NCBI GenBank assembly: GCA_035541755.1
Contig: DATKMQ010000093.1
Location: 38,884-102,883, forward strand
Reading direction: 5' to 3'
Origin: Syntrophorhabdaceae bacterium
GTDB lineage: Bacteria > Desulfobacterota > Syntrophorhabdia > Syntrophorhabdales > Syntrophorhabdaceae
DNA length: 64,000 nucleotides
Below are positions 17,782 to 25,182 of this stretch, one piece after another. The notes under the pieces were generated by a model, which saw only the letters and a program-made list of their open reading frames with translations, did not search any database and was not told where the DNA came from. Position numbers and translations under genes: made by a program. Numbering within the stretch: position 1 is the stretch's first letter; each line of letters opens with the position of its first letter.

Positions 17782-18243
17782 ATGGCAAAGATCAACTATC
17801 GAAGCGACTTAAGCGGCGATGAGAATGTGCTCATGGCACTCGTTCGGGCTGCCGAGACCTTCAAGAGGGTAGTGTCGGCCATTTTCAGGAAGTATGACCT
17901 TTCCTTTCCGCAATACAACGTCTTGAGAGTGCTCGACGCCTCAAAAAACGGCCGAAACAGGATTACCGATGTAAGCAGGATCATGCTGGTGCCGGGCGCC
18001 AATATGACGGGCATAGCCAAGAGGCTCGAGAAGAGCGGCTTCATCGTGAGAAAGTCCGATCCCCGGGATGAGCGGGTAACCATCCTTGAGATTACCCAAA
18101 AGGGCAAGAAACTCCTTGGCAAGATTGAAAAGGAACGAGATCAGAATATGCATGCCATGCTCAGAGGCTTTACCGAGGAGCGGAAGCGCGGACTTCTCGA
18201 TAACGTGAAGCGACTTATCAGAAACAGCAGGCAGATATCTTAG
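17782..18243 (+). CDS. MarR family transcriptional regulator
   Basis: Winged helix regulator of 153 residues. The MarR core is clear: LSFPQYNVLRVLDASKN (helix alpha 2-3 region), VPGANMTGIAKRLEKSGFIVRKSDPRDERVTILEITQKGKKL, which contains the recognition helix and the beta-wing Asp-Pro-Arg-Asp turn. It is divergent from the FAD-oxidase operon 274 bases away, so control of that operon by a phenolic or acid ligand is likely. The ATG has a TTGAGGTGAGG ribosome site. Confidence 0.92.
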   Translation: MAKINYRSDLSGDENVLMALVRAAETFKRVVSAIFRKYDLSFPQYNVLRVLDASKNGRNRITDVSRIMLVPGANMTGIAKRLEKSGFIVRKSDPRDERVTILEITQKGKKLLGKIEKERDQNMHAMLRGFTEERKRGLLDNVKRLIRNSRQIS

Positions 18244-18358
18244 GGAAAATCCTACAACGCTAACGGGAATCCTAAGGAGGATCCATGGGAGGATCCTTAA
18301 GGGTTTGTGGTTTCTCTCATCTTATTACACTGCCTCGTCCGATCACAGATAGGGCAAC

Positions 18359-18769
18359 TCACGGTGTCTTCTTTTTGACGTACTCAAGGTAACACGCATA
18401 GCAGCAGTGGCCGCCCTCACGGTAATTGTGCTCACCACAGACCGAGCGCTCACAGTATTCGCACTGTCCTACGTTCTCGGTCGAAGAACAGCCCACTTCA
18501 TCGCATATCCGCCGGCCATTCTCATCGAACCGCCGGTTAAGCTCCCTTAACAATTCCTCATTTTGCTCCATCTTGTTGCGTTCCAACGCTGCCATTACGT
18601 CCGGTCGCATGACCGAGAAATACTCCCCCAGATAATATTCCAGGGTGGTTTTTCGTACGAGTTCATCCTTCTTGAGAGTCCCTGCCCGGTCCTTGAGTGC
18701 TTCTATTTCGTTCATATCGTCTTCGCTCAGTTCTATACCGAGTCTTTTTATGTCATCAAGTATCCCCAT
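18359..18769 (-). CDS. Hypothetical protein with C-terminal zinc ribbon
   Basis: A 136-residue protein. The first 85 residues are charged and helical; the last 50 hold a cysteine-rich zinc-binding segment with CSSTENVGQCEYCERSVCGE followed by a CCYACYL, plus several histidines, giving about eight candidate ligands. The layout resembles treble-clef or B-box-like fingers. I recognise no specific family. It stands alone between the MarR gene and the porin. Confidence 0.65.
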   Translation of the reverse strand: MGILDDIKRLGIELSEDDMNEIEALKDRAGTLKKDELVRKTTLEYYLGEYFSVMRPDVMAALERNKMEQNEELLRELNRRFDENGRRICDEVGCSSTENVGQCEYCERSVCGEHNYREGGHCCYACYLEYVKKKTP

Positions 18770-18914
18770 GTGCTTTGCGCCTCCGTTTCGTGGCCGTGTG
18801 CGTCAAACGCGCCCGAAGAGGGATAGTTTATGTGTTTTTTTGTGTCCTGTCAATTCCGTGGGGTTTGAAAGTCGTTCAGCCGTTTTTTGCCAATGGTCTT
18901 TGAAAAAAAGGCGT

Positions 18915-18942
18915 AAAAAAGGGGGCCAAATGGCCCCCTTTT
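18915..18942 (-). terminator. Intrinsic terminator of the porin gene
   Basis: GGGGGCC (18921-18927), loop AAAT, GGCCCCC (18932-18938) with A6 on the left and T4 on the right. Read on the minus strand it is a seven-base-pair GC stem followed by TTTTTT, 23 bases after the porin stop. The symmetric A and T tracts would also let it work for plus-strand transcripts. Confidence 0.9.
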
Positions 18943-18964
18943 GGAAAGCAGTTTGTATCTCCTC

Positions 18965-20299
18965 TTAGAAGAAATACGTAACGCGGAAACGGGCTGTATT
19001 CAGCGTTCCGTATGTCTGGTATGACTGTACGCCGTTTACATAGCCTGGAGCCGCAAACTTGTTATAAAGCGATGAGAACTCAGCACCGAATCTCAATGCA
19101 GGGTTTACATCATAGAAGAAGGCTAGGTTGTACATGTCTTCCCGTATGACCGTATCCGGGTTAGCTGCAGAGCCGGCAGGAAGCAGCGCGTTGTTCACCG
19201 TAGCATTCCGCCATGCATTGCTCACGTTCATCCACTGTGTGGACCAGGTCGGGGCCATAAAGAAGCTGTCTGTAAAGTAGAAGAATGCACCCGCCCAGAA
19301 ACCACCACCGGCAGGCGGTACAAAACTGCCATCCGGCCTCTGAAAGGCTGCCGGGTTCCACGGGTTCTCGTAACCGCCATTCTGGCCCCAACCGAATCCT
19401 GCGGTGAAGCCGAGAGCGCCAGCCTTATTGTTGTTCTTCTCGGGGATAATAGGGATATAGGTGTAAACCACCGCGGACCATGAGTCCTCATTGTCTGAGG
19501 AGAACCGCTGGGCGTTACCCGCGTTATCCAGTACGCCTGTCGCGGCGTTGGTCACGTACTTCGCGCGTCCGTAGTAACCGCCCGCGCCGAAGAGGAGCTG
19601 CTGGGGACCGATCTTTCCGCATGCGCCGGAGGTATATTCCACAACGCCGAAGAGGTTCGGTATATCCGACCTTGTGTAAGCGTCAACGTAGTTCTGTCCG
19701 AGGGCGCCCAGAGAGTTAGTGTAGTTGGCAAACTGTCTGCCCTGATACTCGATACCGAGGATGGTCTTGAAGGTCGGGCCAAACTGGTGTGTCCATCTCA
19801 TCTGGGGAACACGGTTGGATTTGCCGAATGCAGGCAGGTTCCACCCAATGAGGCCGAGCGGAGGTGTGCCGCCAAGCCAGCCTGTCCAGAACTCACCAAA
19901 GAGCAACTGGTCATTGGCCCAGTCCATTCTCACGTAAGCGTGTCTCAATGAGGCACCGCCCTGAACGTATGAACCACCTGTGCTTGAGCCCTGGAAATCG
20001 TATTCGATGAAGGCCCTTGTCTTGGCACCGAACGCATCCGGACCCAAAACGAGGAAGTTCAGACGGGTCTCAGACACCTTGGCGTACCAGTTATTGAACT
20101 CGGCATCGATGTTCTGTTTCGAGCCTGATTCCCTGACGCCCGCCTTATAGTCTGCGCCGGCCTGCTGGTTCGCATAGCCGTAATCAAATGCGACGTATCC
20201 GCCGATGGTCATGTCCCATCTGCTGGTCGCGCTGCCTGCATAACTCAATGCTGGCAACATAAGAAGCAGTGCAAATGCAACAATTACGAGTTTCTTCAT
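18965..20299 (-). CDS. Outer-membrane porin-like beta-barrel protein
   Basis: Exported protein of 444 residues. The signal peptide MKKLVIVAFALLLMLPALSYA is followed by WDMTIGGYVAFDYGYANQ, an early beta strand. Alternating hydrophobic strands and aromatic residues run throughout, and the chain ends in RFRVTYFF, the terminal Phe that the BAM complex recognises. The frame opens at 20335, but ATG 20299 has an AAGGAGG site and starts the signal peptide, so I use it. Neighbouring catabolic genes suggest uptake of organic acids, but specificity cannot be seen. A strong terminator follows. Confidence 0.85.
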   Translation of the reverse strand: MKKLVIVAFALLLMLPALSYAGSATSRWDMTIGGYVAFDYGYANQQAGADYKAGVRESGSKQNIDAEFNNWYAKVSETRLNFLVLGPDAFGAKTRAFIEYDFQGSSTGGSYVQGGASLRHAYVRMDWANDQLLFGEFWTGWLGGTPPLGLIGWNLPAFGKSNRVPQMRWTHQFGPTFKTILGIEYQGRQFANYTNSLGALGQNYVDAYTRSDIPNLFGVVEYTSGACGKIGPQQLLFGAGGYYGRAKYVTNAATGVLDNAGNAQRFSSDNEDSWSAVVYTYIPIIPEKNNNKAGALGFTAGFGWGQNGGYENPWNPAAFQRPDGSFVPPAGGGFWAGAFFYFTDSFFMAPTWSTQWMNVSNAWRNATVNNALLPAGSAANPDTVIREDMYNLAFFYDVNPALRFGAEFSSLYNKFAAPGYVNGVQSYQTYGTLNTARFRVTYFF

Positions 20300-20572
20300 T
20301 CTTTCCTCCTTGTATATTTTTGAAAAACTACCCACGCCACCTCCTTTTTCATTAAAATCTGTTAATAGAGAAGGTTATAGCAAGCAGAGTGACACTTGTC
20401 AAGAAAAAAATTAAAAGATTTTAAATAATATTTCCAAGGGCTTAGCTTGACCGAGGCACATCCCATGGGTGGTCGCTTGATGGAGCCACGTAACCCATTG
20501 AAACCAAACAATAAAATCCCCGTGACCAGCTGCTTTCAGGAACACGCGGTGAAGGTTAGGTTTCGTTAGGGC

Positions 20573-21385
20573 CTAATGTCTGTGATACAGGTAATGAGAG
20601 TGCCGGTGGGCGTGGGCCAGCACGCCATGGTAATGCATATGCTCGTGGATGAGATTTACCCGCAACAAAAGATCTTCATCCCCGAGTATCGCATCTGCCG
20701 CCCCCACCCTCTCTATGGTGTGCTCCTCCGAGAGCACCCCCACGGTGGGCTGCAATTCATCAACAAGGGTGAGATCATGAGTGCTCACCAGAATAGTCTT
20801 CCCCGCCTCATTGAGCTCGAATATCAGTTCCGTAAGGAAACATTGTGTCCTCGGGTCGAGGCCTCCTGTGGGTTCATCAAGAAGCAGCACCTCGGGATTC
20901 ATGGTCAACACGGAACCCACGGCAACCTTCTTCTTTTCCCCTTCCGAGAGCATGTACGGGGGCCTCTTTGTGAGCGCTTCGATGTGGAGCATCTTGATTA
21001 CCGCCTGTGCCCGCTCTAACGCCTCAACGTGTGGTATCCCCAACTGCATGGGACCGAAAACGAGTTCATCAAGGACGGTCGGGCTAAAGAGCTGTACGTC
21101 CGGATCCTGAAATATATAGCCCACACCGGCGCGGAAAAACTTCAGAAAACCTCTCTGTCTTAAGGACCGCTCAGTCACCTCTCTGCCCTTAAAGAAGATC
21201 CTGCCTGAGTCAGGTAAAAGAAGGCCGCTCATCACTCGAAGCAGGGTTGATTTTCCGCTTCCATTGGTCCCGATCAGGGCAAATTTTTCACCTTGCTTGA
21301 GACTCAAACTCACGTTAAGGAGGGCTGGAATCGTATCATGATACCGGTAGCTCACCCGTTCCACGTTAAGTATCGGTTCTTCCAT
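20573..21385 (-). CDS. cbiO: ECF nickel/cobalt transporter ATPase (CbiO/NikO)
   Basis: ATP-binding subunit of 270 residues. Walker A GTNGSGKST lies near residues 38-46, with YIFQDPDVQLF (the ECF Q-loop), a LSEGEKKKVAV signature and LLLDEPTGGLDP. The last 25 residues are very histidine-rich (HEHMHYHGVLAHAHRHSHYLYHRH region with at least ten His), which suggests a nickel-binding tail. It is the last gene of a NikR-led operon, so nickel is the likely cargo. Confidence 0.93.
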   Translation of the reverse strand: MEEPILNVERVSYRYHDTIPALLNVSLSLKQGEKFALIGTNGSGKSTLLRVMSGLLLPDSGRIFFKGREVTERSLRQRGFLKFFRAGVGYIFQDPDVQLFSPTVLDELVFGPMQLGIPHVEALERAQAVIKMLHIEALTKRPPYMLSEGEKKKVAVGSVLTMNPEVLLLDEPTGGLDPRTQCFLTELIFELNEAGKTILVSTHDLTLVDELQPTVGVLSEEHTIERVGAADAILGDEDLLLRVNLIHEHMHYHGVLAHAHRHSHYLYHRH

Positions 21386-21395
21386 AAGTCTTTCC

Positions 21396-22325
21396 TTATG
21401 TTAGGATGAGGCACATACCGGCGACGAGCATGAAAGCTCCCGCCACAATGTCGGCCGATTTCATATTGTGCAACTCGCCAAACACCATGTCGCCGCTAAA
21501 ACCACGGGCAAGCATGGCCTCATAGATCTTCTCGCAATGCGCACGCGTTTTGCGGAATAAAAAGGCGAGCCTCTGTGCAATCCAGTCTCTGGTTTCGGAT
21601 GCATCTGCCTCCACCACCTTGCTCTTCCTTGCAAGATGGAAATCTTCGACGGTCTCAGCAAAGACGAAGATGTATTTGTAAGACAGGGTAATGATCATGA
21701 GAAAAAGATCAGGCACACGCAGGGCTTTAAGGGCCTTGATAATTTCGGAAAAGGGCGTGGTGTGTATGATAAGAAAAGAGAGAGAAAGGGAATTGATTAC
21801 CCTCACTGTAATGAGAAGAACCCCTTCAAGGCCTTGCCTCGTGATACCTATGGTTTGCGGTATCCGGTAGATCCAGATCTCGTATTGCCTGGAGAGATGG
21901 ATAAGGGGCCATGCCACGGATCCGCCGCTAACCAGATTCAAACAGGAGGGAAGTACCACGAGAAAACCAAAGAAAAAGCCGAGAAACAGGACCTTTGAGT
22001 AGAAAGCTGCGAGGTTGAGACGGGAGAGGCCGGCAAGGATAAGGATGAAAAGACCGATAGCAGCTTCCGGCATAACGGTCTTCTTGGCGCTGATAATTGC
22101 CATAAAGACAAAAAGAAACATGAGTTTCACCCTGGGATCGAGCTGTTGCATCAACCCTTGTCTCTGAGCGCCGTCCCAGTGGATACAGGTGCTTTTGATA
22201 AAGGCGGCGAAATGGTCAAGACTCCGGTCGAAGAAGCGCGACCCCCGTGTCCTGCCCTTGGTACAGGGGGAACCGTAGCTGTCATTTGATCTTTTTAGAA
22301 GAAACTCAGGGATCTGGCTTCTCAT
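21396..22325 (-). CDS. cbiQ: ECF nickel/cobalt transporter transmembrane protein (CbiQ/NikQ)
   Basis: T-component of 309 residues. After a hydrophilic N-terminus the motif LMQQLDPRVKLMFLFVFM marks the start of the membrane part. The coupling motifs are present further on (LARKSKVVEADASETRDWI and EAMLARGFSG), including an A-R-G-like motif that contacts the ATPase. A last hydrophobic helix ends the protein. The long N-terminus fits the NikQ variety. It overlaps the CbiN-like gene by ATGA. Confidence 0.9.
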   Translation of the reverse strand: MRSQIPEFLLKRSNDSYGSPCTKGRTRGSRFFDRSLDHFAAFIKSTCIHWDGAQRQGLMQQLDPRVKLMFLFVFMAIISAKKTVMPEAAIGLFILILAGLSRLNLAAFYSKVLFLGFFFGFLVVLPSCLNLVSGGSVAWPLIHLSRQYEIWIYRIPQTIGITRQGLEGVLLITVRVINSLSLSFLIIHTTPFSEIIKALKALRVPDLFLMIITLSYKYIFVFAETVEDFHLARKSKVVEADASETRDWIAQRLAFLFRKTRAHCEKIYEAMLARGFSGDMVFGELHNMKSADIVAGAFMLVAGMCLILT

Positions 22326-22651
22326 GTCTTCCTTAACATTTTCACGATGAAGCTGAGAACGATCGAGGCCATCGCAATACCCACAAAACCGGAGAGGGCG
22401 TACGAAATGATCCGGACACCGTCTTTACTGTCTTCACCCCCCAAGCCATAATCAGCCATGGGCGCCTTCCACATGCCCGACTCCTTCTTCAAACCCTGGG
22501 GGGTATAACCGAGCTTCCCCCGGATAGTATCAGAATTCCATTCTCCCCACGCCTGGCCGGCCCTAAATTTCTCAGGAAGGATGATGCCCAGGGGAGAAAC
22601 AAGGGTGAGCACGATAATCCCGATCCAGAGTCTCTTCTGGGTTCTTGTCAT
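22322..22651 (-). CDS. Small two-helix component of the nickel ECF transporter (CbiN/NikN-like)
   Basis: A 109-residue protein with a membrane helix at about residues 8-27, a periplasmic loop (GQAWGEW, then LGYTPQGLKKESGMWKAP) and a second helix at about 82-104. This two-helix hairpin is the form of CbiN/NikN accessory subunits that open CbiM for loading. It overlaps cbiM upstream and cbiQ downstream by four bases each. Confidence 0.8.
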   Translation of the reverse strand: MTRTQKRLWIGIIVLTLVSPLGIILPEKFRAGQAWGEWNSDTIRGKLGYTPQGLKKESGMWKAPMADYGLGGEDSKDGVRIISYALSGFVGIAMASIVLSFIVKMLRKT

Positions 22652-23337
22652 ATCGGATCACCCCGCCGCAGGGCGTAGATCTGTGCTGGTTCGTGGCGGA
22701 GAAGATACTTGAAAAGCAAGGCGGTGATGATACCCTCTATCACACCGAATAAGGCCAAATGTTCGATAGCCATTGCGGGGACCGCGACCGAAAGGGGATA
22801 AGGCGCATACAGGGGCCTGCCATCTACCCCCCGGGCTATGAGGGGTTGAATGCCGAATTCGAATCCCGTCATTATTGCGGCCGCGCAAAGCCCTGTATAT
22901 CCCGCAACAAATGCGGCCACGTAGGGTCGTACCCCTTCCATCTTTTTCCCGTTGACGGCTCTAAACATCCAATAGGCCATAAAAGGCATGACAACCGCCA
23001 TGTTGAAGCAGTTGGCGCCGATAGCCGTAACGCCACCATCGCCGAACACTATTGCCTGGATCATGACGACAACGGAGATGGCAATCACGGCAGTCCAGGG
23101 ACCGAGGAATATGGCTACAATGCCGCCACCCACCGCGTGGCCCGTGGTGCCTCCAGGGATGGGGATATTGAACATCATGATGAGAAACGAGAAGGATGCG
23201 GCCATGGCCAGGTACGGGACCTGTCTCGTGGAAAGCTCCCTCTTCACTTTCTTGAGCGCAATCGACCAGAATACAAGGGAAATTCCCCAGAGGGGCCCGT
23301 AGCTTTGAGGGCTTAAATATCCGTCGGGTATATGCAC
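22648..23337 (-). CDS. cbiM: ECF nickel/cobalt substrate-binding membrane protein (CbiM/NikM)
   Basis: S-component of 229 residues. The protein starts MHIPDGYLSP; in this family the N-terminal amine, His 2 and a later His coordinate the Ni or Co ion in a buried site, and the second His is seen in GTTGHAVGGGI near residue 66. About seven membrane helices follow. The presence of NikR at the head of the operon points to nickel rather than cobalt. Confidence 0.95.
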   Translation of the reverse strand: MHIPDGYLSPQSYGPLWGISLVFWSIALKKVKRELSTRQVPYLAMAASFSFLIMMFNIPIPGGTTGHAVGGGIVAIFLGPWTAVIAISVVVMIQAIVFGDGGVTAIGANCFNMAVVMPFMAYWMFRAVNGKKMEGVRPYVAAFVAGYTGLCAAAIMTGFEFGIQPLIARGVDGRPLYAPYPLSVAVPAMAIEHLALFGVIEGIITALLFKYLLRHEPAQIYALRRGDPI

Positions 23338-23352
23338 CGGGACTCTACCTTC

Positions 23353-24108
23353 TCACCACAGTTTGTCGCTCACGAGCCTTAGGCCCATTCCCACAAAGGT
23401 ATTCAGCTGCTCGCTGCCAAAAAGCCCTGAGCCTGTGGTCATGTCGATCTGGATCTTATCGCTCACGATATATCGAAACCCCGCCTGGAAGGCCCCGCCT
23501 GTCTTTCCTGCGTAAGGATCGTTGTAGAATACTTCAAATACGCCGTTGAGCCCTCCTATCATACGGATCTGAGTACCGACGCCCCATGTAGCCACTGTTG
23601 CAGGGTTGGTGGTCGAAATGCCGATGTTGCCATGGATAAGCACACGCTCCTTGTCAAAGAGCGATTCTGTTGCAGCGAGGTAGAGAAACTCGCTCCACCT
23701 GTTGGGCCTTAGATCGCCTCTACCCCAGGGCGGGGATGCACCTGTGGCGAAAGCCATGCCCGGATACCCGTTCGGTTTCGCCTCCCAGAGCAAGTATTTG
23801 TACTGAATGAGGGGTCCTGTTATGGAGAAACTCCGGTTGGACTCGACATCAAGGGGAAACCCATCAACGAAACCCATGGTTATTTCAGATTTTTTGACAG
23901 GGCTCATGGCAACAAGGTTCAAGTTCGTGAAAACATCCTTGTCGTAGCGGACCGAAGCCTCGAGCTGCATCGTATGTTCATCGAGAATACGGGCGTCATC
24001 AGTCACAAAAGGACGGACGGCCAAAGCCCGACGGGCAAAGACACCTGCGAGAATAACCGAGACAAAGACAGCGACAAGGATTCTCGTGAGCGAAATAGAT
24101 TTCTCCAT
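23353..24108 (-). CDS. Exported, probably outer-membrane, protein within the nickel operon
   Basis: A 251-residue protein with an N-terminal signal peptide (about residues 1-30, ending ARRALA) and then VRPFVTDDARILDEHTMQLE, the start typical of small beta-barrels of the transporter/OMP class. The rest alternates polar and hydrophobic residues and ends in an aromatic residue (KLW). It lies between nikR and cbiM in the same direction, so it may let nickel or a nickel chelate through the outer membrane. The function is inferred from position. Confidence 0.7.
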   Translation of the reverse strand: MEKSISLTRILVAVFVSVILAGVFARRALAVRPFVTDDARILDEHTMQLEASVRYDKDVFTNLNLVAMSPVKKSEITMGFVDGFPLDVESNRSFSITGPLIQYKYLLWEAKPNGYPGMAFATGASPPWGRGDLRPNRWSEFLYLAATESLFDKERVLIHGNIGISTTNPATVATWGVGTQIRMIGGLNGVFEVFYNDPYAGKTGGAFQAGFRYIVSDKIQIDMTTGSGLFGSEQLNTFVGMGLRLVSDKLW

Positions 24109-24130
24109 AGTACGGCCTCCCCAAGAAAAT

Positions 24131-24547
24131 TTATTTCAGACGTTTGCCTGTTGTTGTTGCGGTCAACTTTCCGTGCTTTACGCCCTTTGTTCCAATAAGT
24201 CTGTCGGCAATCTCTTTAATGTCTCTCGTCTTTCCCTTTACGATAATCACCTCAAGGCAATTGTGCTTATCAAGATGTACGTGCATGGTCGACACGATGG
24301 ACCTGTGGTGCTGGTGCTGGAGGTCCGTCAAGGTGTCCGTCAGCTCATGCGTTTCGTGAGAGTAGACGATGGTTATGGTTCCAACGGCTTCAACGGACGA
24401 TGATTCCCATTCTTCCGCGACAAGACTGTTTCTGATAAGGTCGCGGATCGCTTCACTGCGGTTCGAATAGCCTTTTTTCTTTATAAGGTCGTCGAATTTC
24501 GTAAGCAGGGGGTTTTCGATAGATGTACCGAAGCGTGCAACCGACAT
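24131..24547 (-). CDS. nikR: Nickel-responsive regulator NikR
   Basis: Ribbon-helix-helix regulator with an ACT-like nickel-binding domain. The start [19 protein letters not shown] and [11 protein letters not shown] form the DNA-binding domain. The nickel site is visible as [17 protein letters not shown] (aligning with His 87, His 89 and Cys 95 of the E. coli protein). The ATG at 24547 has an AAAGGAG ribosome site, giving 138 residues, the usual size, so the upstream extension to 24604 is dropped. It heads the nickel uptake operon and is probably autoregulated through the CGTGTTACT repeats at its promoter. Confidence 0.95.
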   Translation of the reverse strand: MSVARFGTSIENPLLTKFDDLIKKKGYSNRSEAIRDLIRNSLVAEEWESSSVEAVGTITIVYSHETHELTDTLTDLQHQHHRSIVSTMHVHLDKHNCLEVIIVKGKTRDIKEIADRLIGTKGVKHGKLTATTTGKRLK

Positions 24548-24577
24548 CGTGTTACTATCTCCTTTTTTCGTGTTACT
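24548..24577. promoter_or_regulatory. Candidate NikR operator: tandem CGTGTTACT repeats
   Basis: Two identical nine-base copies CGTGTTACT lie at 24548-24556 and 24569-24577, 21 bases apart (two helical turns), between the -10 box and the start codon of nikR. GTGTTAC/GTAACAC half-sites resemble NikR sites proposed in deltaproteobacteria; here they are in direct, not inverted, order. Their place over the transcription start fits repression. Confidence 0.55.
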
Positions 24578-24604
24578 TATACCAGCCTTTTTTGCCTTTG
24601 TCAA
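24576..24604 (-). promoter_or_regulatory. Sigma-70 promoter of the nikR operon
   Basis: On the minus strand a perfect TTGACA (24599-24604) is followed after exactly 17 bases by TATAAG (24576-24581). The predicted start falls between the two CGTGTTACT repeats. Confidence 0.75.
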
Positions 24605-24721
24605 TGCGCATGTGTATCTTAACCTCTTCGTGCTGGCGCTCGCGGTATCCCAAAACCGCCCAGAGGCCTCACATCAAGAAAGCGCAAGGGAATCGAATCA
24701 ATTGACGAGCTTATTTTGTGT

Positions 24722-24750
24722 TTGCTCAACGCGTTTTCCTGTGTTACAGT
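24722..24750 (+). promoter_or_regulatory. Possible promoter of the RND efflux operon
   Basis: TTGCTC (24722-24727), 17 bases, TACAGT (24745-24750). Both boxes deviate from consensus, but spacing is ideal. A single GTGTTAC half-site (24741-24747) overlaps the -10 box. Confidence 0.4.
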
Positions 24751-24761
24751 ATAAAACGGTT

Positions 24762-25052
24762 ATGGGCAGGGCAATGAGGGGCTTACGATTTGTCATTTTG
24801 TGTTTTCTCGTCATCTTCTTGCTGGACATACTTACCGTGGAATCGCATGAGGCTGCGAAAGGCTCCTTCAGGAACCGCCTGCCCACCTGCGTTGAGAGCA
24901 CGGTGGCGTTTGCGCTTAATTCCAGCCCTACCGGGCCATTTCATTCGTTTCCCTTTGTTGGCCATTTTGTGGCCAACGCGAACACCGAGGACATTCGCCA
25001 GTCTGTGATATTTTTTGACCACGGCAACCGAGCACCCCCGCTTTTCCTCTAA
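24762..25052 (+). CDS. Possible small exported protein before the efflux operon
   Basis: From the ATG at 24762 the frame would give 96 residues: a charged start (MGRAMRGLR), a strong hydrophobic stretch at about residues 8-22 that could be a signal peptide, then a Cys-containing region with no recognisable motif. It lies after a plausible promoter and 130 bases before the TolC-like gene, a place where small periplasmic metal proteins are common. There is no good ribosome site and I do not recognise a family, so it may be a chance frame. Confidence 0.35.
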   Translation: MGRAMRGLRFVILCFLVIFLLDILTVESHEAAKGSFRNRLPTCVESTVAFALNSSPTGPFHSFPFVGHFVANANTEDIRQSVIFFDHGNRAPPLFL

Positions 25053-25130
25053 ACAATCTTCTTAATAACCACCTGCAGACTCGACTTGGTATTTTAGTTG
25101 CGTGCCCGCGCTTGTCACATCAGCGCTTCT

Positions 25131-25178
25131 CTCTTACGGGTTTAAGGAACTGATTTTCCTCTTACGGATGTAAGGAGG
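25131..25178 (+). repeat. Tandem repeat forming a hairpin over the ribosome site of the TolC-like gene
   Basis: CTCTTACGGGTTTAAGGA (25131-25148) and CTCTTACGGATGTAAGGA (25159-25176) match at 16 of 18 bases with a 28-base period. In the second copy CTTAC-GGAT-GTAAG is a perfect inverted repeat, and with one bulge the stem extends to pair CCT with the AGG of the ribosome site GGAGG (25174-25178). The fold would hide the ribosome site of the gene starting at 25183. Confidence 0.55.
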
Positions 25179-25182
25179 TCAC

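Larger units (their letters stand above)
24548..25182. other. Divergent regulatory region between nikR and the RND efflux operon
   Basis: Apart from one doubtful small exported protein (24762-25052) this stretch is non-coding. It holds the nikR promoter and repeats on the minus strand, a moderate plus-strand promoter at 24722-24750, and a repeated hairpin just before the TolC-like gene. Confidence 0.5.

Noticed and set aside
18262..18302. Terminator after the MarR gene (two GGATCC copies in CCTAAGGAGGATCC...GGATCCTTAAGG)
   Set aside because: The arms do not pair well beyond six bases, and no T-run follows; it may be chance.
24741..24747. Single GTGTTAC as a full NikR site at the efflux promoter
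   Set aside because: No second half-site lies at 15-21 bases on either side; a seven-base match is easily chance, so it is noted only as a possible half-site.
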